A stretch of DNA of 33,895 bases from an uncultured Lachnospiraceae bacterium (GTDB taxonomy: Bacteria > Bacillota > Clostridia > Lachnospirales > Lachnospiraceae), in assembly GCA_902801415.1 (NCBI GenBank), contig CADCIK010000054.1, positions 1 through 33,895 on the forward strand, in the 5' to 3' direction. Positions 30,250 to 33,895 of the stretch are shown here, one piece after another. Each line of letters begins with the position of its first letter. Within the stretch, counting starts at the first letter, position 1. Under the pieces are notes generated by a model that ran no database searches, was not told the origin of the DNA, and worked only from the letters and a program-made list of their open reading frames with translations. Both the position numbers and the translations under genes were made by a program.

Positions 30250-31956
30250 CTACTTGTTGCGCGTCAGCAGATGCCGGATGAATACATACAGGCAGATGAT
30301 AAACGCCAGGATGTACCCGAAGAATCCCAGTGCGGGAATGCCCAGCAGTCGCGGCTGCATGTCTGTTGTGCAGATGATCGAGGAGCTGATCAGGAGCGCC
30401 ATGACCCACAGGCCCATGACCACGTTTCGGACCAGCCTTCTCATCAGTTGTGAGAATTTCCTGGTCGAATCAAGTTCCATGTTGATCCTGGCCTGCCCTT
30501 TGAGGTATTCCTCCAGAGCGATCTTAACCAGCGGCGGGATATCAAGAGTACGGCCGGCCGCCTTGTAGATGCGCCGTCCCGTCTTCCCCGCTTCCTTCTT
30601 CCAGTCAAAATTCTGCAGCATCTCCTCTCTGAGCCTGCCCGCAGCGATCTCCGCCATATTGATATCGGGACTTATATTGAGAAGAACGCCCTGCATCTGG
30701 GTCAGGCCGCGCACGAGCATAGTCATTCCGTGAGGGAGACGGATATTATTGCCCTTCATGATCTCCATCACATCTTTGAAAAACTCCACTGCGTCGATGC
30801 TGCCCATGGACGCGTTGCCATAGCGGTCCATCAGATCACGGAGCTCTCCATAGAGTTTTCCCGAATCGATCTTGCCCTGCACGTCGCCCAGTTCCAGGAT
30901 CGTCGATTCCAGAACAGCAATATCACCCACCGCAATAGCGCGGACTGCTGTCGCCATCAGGTTCCTGTCCCGATAGGTGAGGCGTCCCATCATTCCCATG
31001 TCGATCCAGACGATCTTGCCATCCATGACCTTGACATTGCCGGGATGGGGATCCGCATGGAAGAAGCCGTCCTCCATGACCTGCTTGATATAGTTGTTGA
31101 CCAGCTTGCGGCCGATCTCGCCAAGATCGTAACCCTCTGCGAGGAGTTTGTTCTTGTCATCCACCGGGCATCCGCCGATGTATTCCATAACAAGCACACG
31201 AGACGTCGTATACTCGTGGTAGAGCTTGGGACAGCGAATGTAATTGATCCCCTGGTTGTTGCGGGCAAATTCCTCCATGTTGGCGGCTTCCTTGAGGAAA
31301 TCCATCTCCTCCTGCGCTGTGGACCACAGTTCATCCAGAACCATCTCCAGGTCCACCACATTCTTGAGCCCGCCGATCGGGGGAAGAATACCGACTGCTC
31401 TCTTTAAGAGGCCGATATCTCTCGCCATGGTGTCATAGATGCCCTTGCGCTCTACTTTGACAATGACATCCCTGCCGTCCAGCAGTCTCGCCTTGTGGAC
31501 CTGCGCAATGGAAGCAGACCCTAATGTGTTGTGTTCAATGGAGGCGAAAATATTGCGCCAGTCCTCTCGGTAGGACCGGTTGATGACCTCCTCGACCTCC
31601 GAAAACGGCATCGGTGTGACTTCGGAAGTCAGCTTCATCAGCTCATCACAATAGCGCTGCGGCAGCACATCGGAATGTAACGACATGATCTGCCCCAGCT
31701 TGACATAAGTGGGTCCCAGTTCCTCCAGGATCGCGCGCAGCTTCTCCGGCGTAACACCTCTTGTGATATGGTGCTTGCGGAGAACCGCTGTGATCTCACG
31801 AAGTCTTGCCCTGTTGTCTATTTTGGCCTTGTCGGACTGCACGCCGTCATCCGGCGCACTGTCCAAAGGGGTATCAGATCCCGGATCCGATGCCCCTTCC
31901 GGCATATTATCGGTTACAGCATTCTGCTGTTCCTCATTCTTGTTTTCTTCGCTCAA
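30250..31956 (-). CDS. ABC1/UbiB-family atypical kinase
   Basis: 568 aa. An N-terminal acidic extension (1-45) is followed by the family core: KxGQ motif KLGQ at 86-89, the Ala-rich loop GSASIAQVH at 146-154, K167 in VKVERKG, HADPHPGN at 300-307 and IDMG at 318-321. Two hydrophobic helices are at the C-terminus (about 505-560). The family controls lipid quinone synthesis in aerobes; here it more likely regulates a lipid or prenol step. The start is TTG at 31956, six nt after the phasin-like stop, with GGAG 12 nt upstream. It follows the phasin-like and undecaprenol kinase-like genes in one operon. Confidence 0.88.
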   Translation of the reverse strand: MSEENKNEEQQNAVTDNMPEGASDPGSDTPLDSAPDDGVQSDKAKIDNRARLREITAVLRKHHITRGVTPEKLRAILEELGPTYVKLGQIMSLHSDVLPQRYCDELMKLTSEVTPMPFSEVEEVINRSYREDWRNIFASIEHNTLGSASIAQVHKARLLDGRDVIVKVERKGIYDTMARDIGLLKRAVGILPPIGGLKNVVDLEMVLDELWSTAQEEMDFLKEAANMEEFARNNQGINYIRCPKLYHEYTTSRVLVMEYIGGCPVDDKNKLLAEGYDLGEIGRKLVNNYIKQVMEDGFFHADPHPGNVKVMDGKIVWIDMGMMGRLTYRDRNLMATAVRAIAVGDIAVLESTILELGDVQGKIDSGKLYGELRDLMDRYGNASMGSIDAVEFFKDVMEIMKGNNIRLPHGMTMLVRGLTQMQGVLLNISPDINMAEIAAGRLREEMLQNFDWKKEAGKTGRRIYKAAGRTLDIPPLVKIALEEYLKGQARINMELDSTRKFSQLMRRLVRNVVMGLWVMALLISSSIICTTDMQPRLLGIPALGFFGYILAFIICLYVFIRHLLTRNK

Positions 31957-31962
31957 CGGTTC

Positions 31963-32298
31963 TTATTCTCCGCTCTTAATGGACTCCTCAGCTTTCTCGA
32001 TGAACGCTTTGAGTTTCTCAAGTTCCTCAACGGTCATGCCGGCGATCTTGTCTTCGAACTCTACCACCTTCTCATCCGCTGTGACCTCTGCATCTTCAGC
32101 CGTCTGGGTCATATCATCCAGGCTCTTCTTGACGTTTCTCTTGAGCTCCTGGTTGAGCTCCTTGCCCTGCTCGACAGTCAGCTCGCCTCTCTTGACCAGT
32201 TCATCTACGAGCTGCTGGGATTTCTCCGCTGTCACTGACGCCGCGCCGATTCCCATTAAGAGAACCTTCTTAAGTCCTTCGCCGATCTTCATTTCCAT
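31963..32298 (-). CDS. Phasin-like helical protein
   Basis: 111 aa, almost entirely helical and charged: the segment RGELTVEQGKELNQELKRNVKK and the C-terminal EELEKLKAFIEKAEESIKSGE suggest a coiled coil. The N-terminal part LKKVLLMGIGAASVTAEKSQQLVDELV resembles the phasin family (surface proteins of polyester granules). Similar proteins often lie next to UbiB-like kinases in Clostridia. The ribosome binding site GGAGG before ATG 32298 is strong, and the UbiB-like gene starts 6 nt after its stop. Confidence 0.8.
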   Translation of the reverse strand: MEMKIGEGLKKVLLMGIGAASVTAEKSQQLVDELVKRGELTVEQGKELNQELKRNVKKSLDDMTQTAEDAEVTADEKVVEFEDKIAGMTVEELEKLKAFIEKAEESIKSGE

Positions 32299-32372
32299 GA
32301 TTTACCTCCACGTCCAATCTGCAATTTGTTGCTGTGTATTGCTTCTTTATTGTGATCACTGCGCCTTCCCTG

Positions 32373-32795
32373 TCATCCGATCAGGTCCGCAATGAAAGCA
32401 ATCAATTTGGGGAAGAAAATAATGCCGCCCGTGACCGCTGCCCAGATCGCCGCGATCAGCACCGCGCCGGCTGCGCAGTCCTTGGCTCTCTTGGCGAGCG
32501 GCTGCCACTCCTCTGTCACCAGGTCCACCACGGACTCCACCGCGGTATTGACCAGCTCCAGTCCCATGATCAGGCCGAACAGCGTGAAGCAGATGTACCA
32601 TTCCGTCATGGAAATATCAAGAATCAAGCCGAATATCACGACCAATACTGCAGCAATACAGTGGATCTTGATATTTCTCTCCTCGATCACGCAGACTATG
32701 ATCCCTGCCCAGGCGTTCCCAAAGCTGCGACGAAGAGTCTGTCTGGAATGCTCAATATTCGTGTTTTCGTTCCGGGTTGAATCCTGCTCTGCCAT
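32373..32795 (-). CDS. dgkA: Diacylglycerol/undecaprenol kinase family protein
   Basis: 140 aa with three to four hydrophobic helices. The family motif GLELVNTAVESVVD (78-91) includes the catalytic Glu (E80 and E87) and Asn (N83), and AKRAKDCAAGAVL (101-113) follows. In Gram-positive bacteria this family phosphorylates undecaprenol, the lipid carrier of wall synthesis. A 25-residue soluble N-terminus precedes the first helix. ATG 32795 follows GGAGAGA. First gene of the operon with the phasin-like and UbiB-like genes. Confidence 0.9.
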   Translation of the reverse strand: MAEQDSTRNENTNIEHSRQTLRRSFGNAWAGIIVCVIEERNIKIHCIAAVLVVIFGLILDISMTEWYICFTLFGLIMGLELVNTAVESVVDLVTEEWQPLAKRAKDCAAGAVLIAAIWAAVTGGIIFFPKLIAFIADLIG

Positions 32796-32822
32796 TCCTG
32801 TCTCTCCTGCCTTTCTTTTCCT

Positions 32823-32831
32823 AGTATACCA
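32823..32831 (-). promoter_or_regulatory. Promoter of the dgkA-phasin-UbiB operon
   Basis: TG-G-TATACT on the minus strand, an extended -10 with five of six consensus bases, about 30 nt before ATG 32795. The -35 region is weak. Confidence 0.55.
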
Positions 32832-32904
32832 CTAATCCGCGCCGGACAACACAGCAATAAGTCAGACGGTGGAAACACGGCGCGCTCATTTTCTGCTCTG
32901 AAAG

Positions 32905-32960
32905 CAAAAAAACTGCCGCTGTGAGAAGCAACTCCTCAAAGAGACTTCTCACAGCGGCAG
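32905..32960 (-). terminator. Terminator after the lactate permease
   Basis: A perfect 16-bp stem (32913-32928 with 32945-32960, CTGCCGCTGTGAGAAG) encloses a 16-nt loop, and on the minus strand it is followed by TTTTTTT. It lies 20 nt after the permease stop codon. Confidence 0.95.
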
Positions 32961-32980
32961 CCCGCAATTTACGTTTTATA

Positions 32981-33895
32981 TCACTGCAGAACAAAGCAGA
33001 GCGCGCCTGCGATGACAACAAAGACAACACAGTACTTGATCACGTTGGACAGGATCTTGCTTTCCGAACCTGTCAGGCCTGCACTTGCCGCGCCGATCGC
33101 TATTCCCTGAGGAGAGATCATCTTTCCGATGCCTGCACCGCAGGTGTTGGCTGCTACAAGCCAGGAAGGATCCGAGCCGATCGCTCTCGCGGTCTCAGCC
33201 TGCATAGGTCCGAAGAGCACGCAGGTCGAAGTTCCGCTGCCGGTGACAAATCCGCCGAGCGTTCCGATCAGAGGAGAGATCAGCGGGAACATCTTGCCGG
33301 TAGCTGTCACCAGGAAAGCCGCGATGTCCGGGGTCATGCCCGCATAGCCCATGATCTTGGCTGTGGCAAGAACGCTCATGATCGTGACGATCGTCTTCAC
33401 ATTGTTCTTGACTGTTTTGACAAACACATTCAGAAGCGTCTCAGGAGACGCACCCTGGATCAGGCCTCCGATCACCGCCGAGATAATGATGATCACGCCG
33501 GGTGTATTGATCCAGGTAAAGCTGAGCTTGGAATCAGGATTTCCCGCGTAAATGTGGAAACTGCTCTTGATCGCTGAAAGGGGTTCTTTGATAAAAGGAA
33601 CCAGACTCGTCAGGACGAGCAGCACGAAGATCAGAAGGAAGGGCGCCCATGCGACCACTGCTTCACGGACATCCAGCGCACCAGAATCGCCCTCTGCTGA
33701 GGAGGCCGCCTTCGTCCTGTATTCCTCCGGCACTTCACCTTTCCGCATCCTCGCATAGACTACGATCGCTGCCATGCTGCAGATCGAGCCGATAATGTCG
33801 GGAAGTTCAGGTCCGACGAAGGTCGCGAAGATGAACATAGGGATGATAAACGAAGCAGCAGCGACAATGATCATTCCGATCATTCCCTTAAACGC
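32981..33895 (-). CDS. lctP: L-lactate permease, C-terminal part (runs off the window)
   Basis: The reading frame is open to the window end, so only the last 304 or so residues are present; full-length family members are about 500-550 aa. It imports lactate (or glycolate) with protons. Recognised features: the alternating Gly/Ser-rich segments SPLIGTLGGFVTGSGTSTCVLFGPMQ and GAGIGKMISPQGIAIGAA typical of LldP/LctP, and at least seven hydrophobic segments. A soluble loop (about residues 50-70 of the visible part, EEYRTKAASSAEGDSGALD) fits the family. No neighbouring lactate dehydrogenase is in view. Confidence 0.9.
   Translation of the reverse strand, partial: AFKGMIGMIIVAAASFIIPMFIFATFVGPELPDIIGSICSMAAIVVYARMRKGEVPEEYRTKAASSAEGDSGALDVREAVVAWAPFLLIFVLLVLTSLVPFIKEPLSAIKSSFHIYAGNPDSKLSFTWINTPGVIIIISAVIGGLIQGASPETLLNVFVKTVKNNVKTIVTIMSVLATAKIMGYAGMTPDIAAFLVTATGKMFPLISPLIGTLGGFVTGSGTSTCVLFGPMQAETARAIGSDPSWLVAANTCGAGIGKMISPQGIAIGAASAGLTGSESKILSNVIKYCVVFVVIAGALCFVLQ

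Overview
The window looks like part of a chromosome of a low-to-mid GC Gram-positive anaerobe, most likely a Clostridia/Lachnospiraceae-type gut bacterium. The reasons are AGGAGG-type ribosome binding sites, extended -10 (TGnTATAAT-like) promoters, a glucitol PTS with GutM, LctP- and PucR-family genes, and UbiB/phasin-like and undecaprenol-kinase genes. This placement rests on gene content, not on a marker gene. No rRNA, tRNA, CRISPR array, phage gene or transposase was seen. Almost all genes lie on the minus strand. The plus-strand genes are an AEC transporter, an SLC1-like symporter with its SDR neighbour, a PaaI-type thioesterase and a 58-residue orphan protein.

Layout. 1-264: terminator and a nested palindromic repeat. 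265-11221 (minus): a long run of genes. In transcription order these are a Na/Pi cotransporter with PhoU tail, an S41-like lipoprotein, DUF58, a membrane protein, a MoxR AAA ATPase, an ABC exporter and an ATP-grasp enzyme, with structured repeats in the last spacers. 11424-12362 (plus): AEC transporter. 12487-15657 (minus): CorA, a membrane protein, a DUF6765-like protein and an HdeD/DUF308 protein, the last two overlapping by ATGA. 15811-18418 (plus): a riboswitch-like leader, an SLC1-like symporter with an N-terminal GHKL-like domain, and an SDR. 18506-21119 (minus): HAD (N-terminally truncated), RidA, PanE-like and a broken CinA-like gene. 21260-24287 (minus): glucitol PTS operon (SDR, GutM, SrlA, SrlE; no IIA). 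24735-26154 (minus): a GH32 sucrose/fructan hydrolase pseudogene. 26377-28067: thioesterase (plus) and PucR-type regulator (minus). 28278-29150: orphan small gene, terminator, then a roughly 400-bp non-coding array, terminator and an 11-nt tandem repeat. 29149-32795 (minus): undecaprenol kinase-like, phasin-like, UbiB-like kinase, Gfo/Idh/MocA oxidoreductase. 32981-33895: 3' part of a lactate permease.

The strongest unexplained signal is the array at 28590-28984. Seven copies of a bipartite motif (TTTAGGTACA, then GTTCTCCAT starting exactly 31 nt downstream) are arranged as four forward and three inverted units that point at each other, between two intrinsic terminators. Other signals worth a second look are a 62-nt palindromic element present twice with two compensated base pairs, the multi-branched leader of the SLC1-like gene, and a recurring theme of gene damage by internal or N-terminal deletion (CinA-like, GH32, HAD), which may be real decay or an assembly effect.
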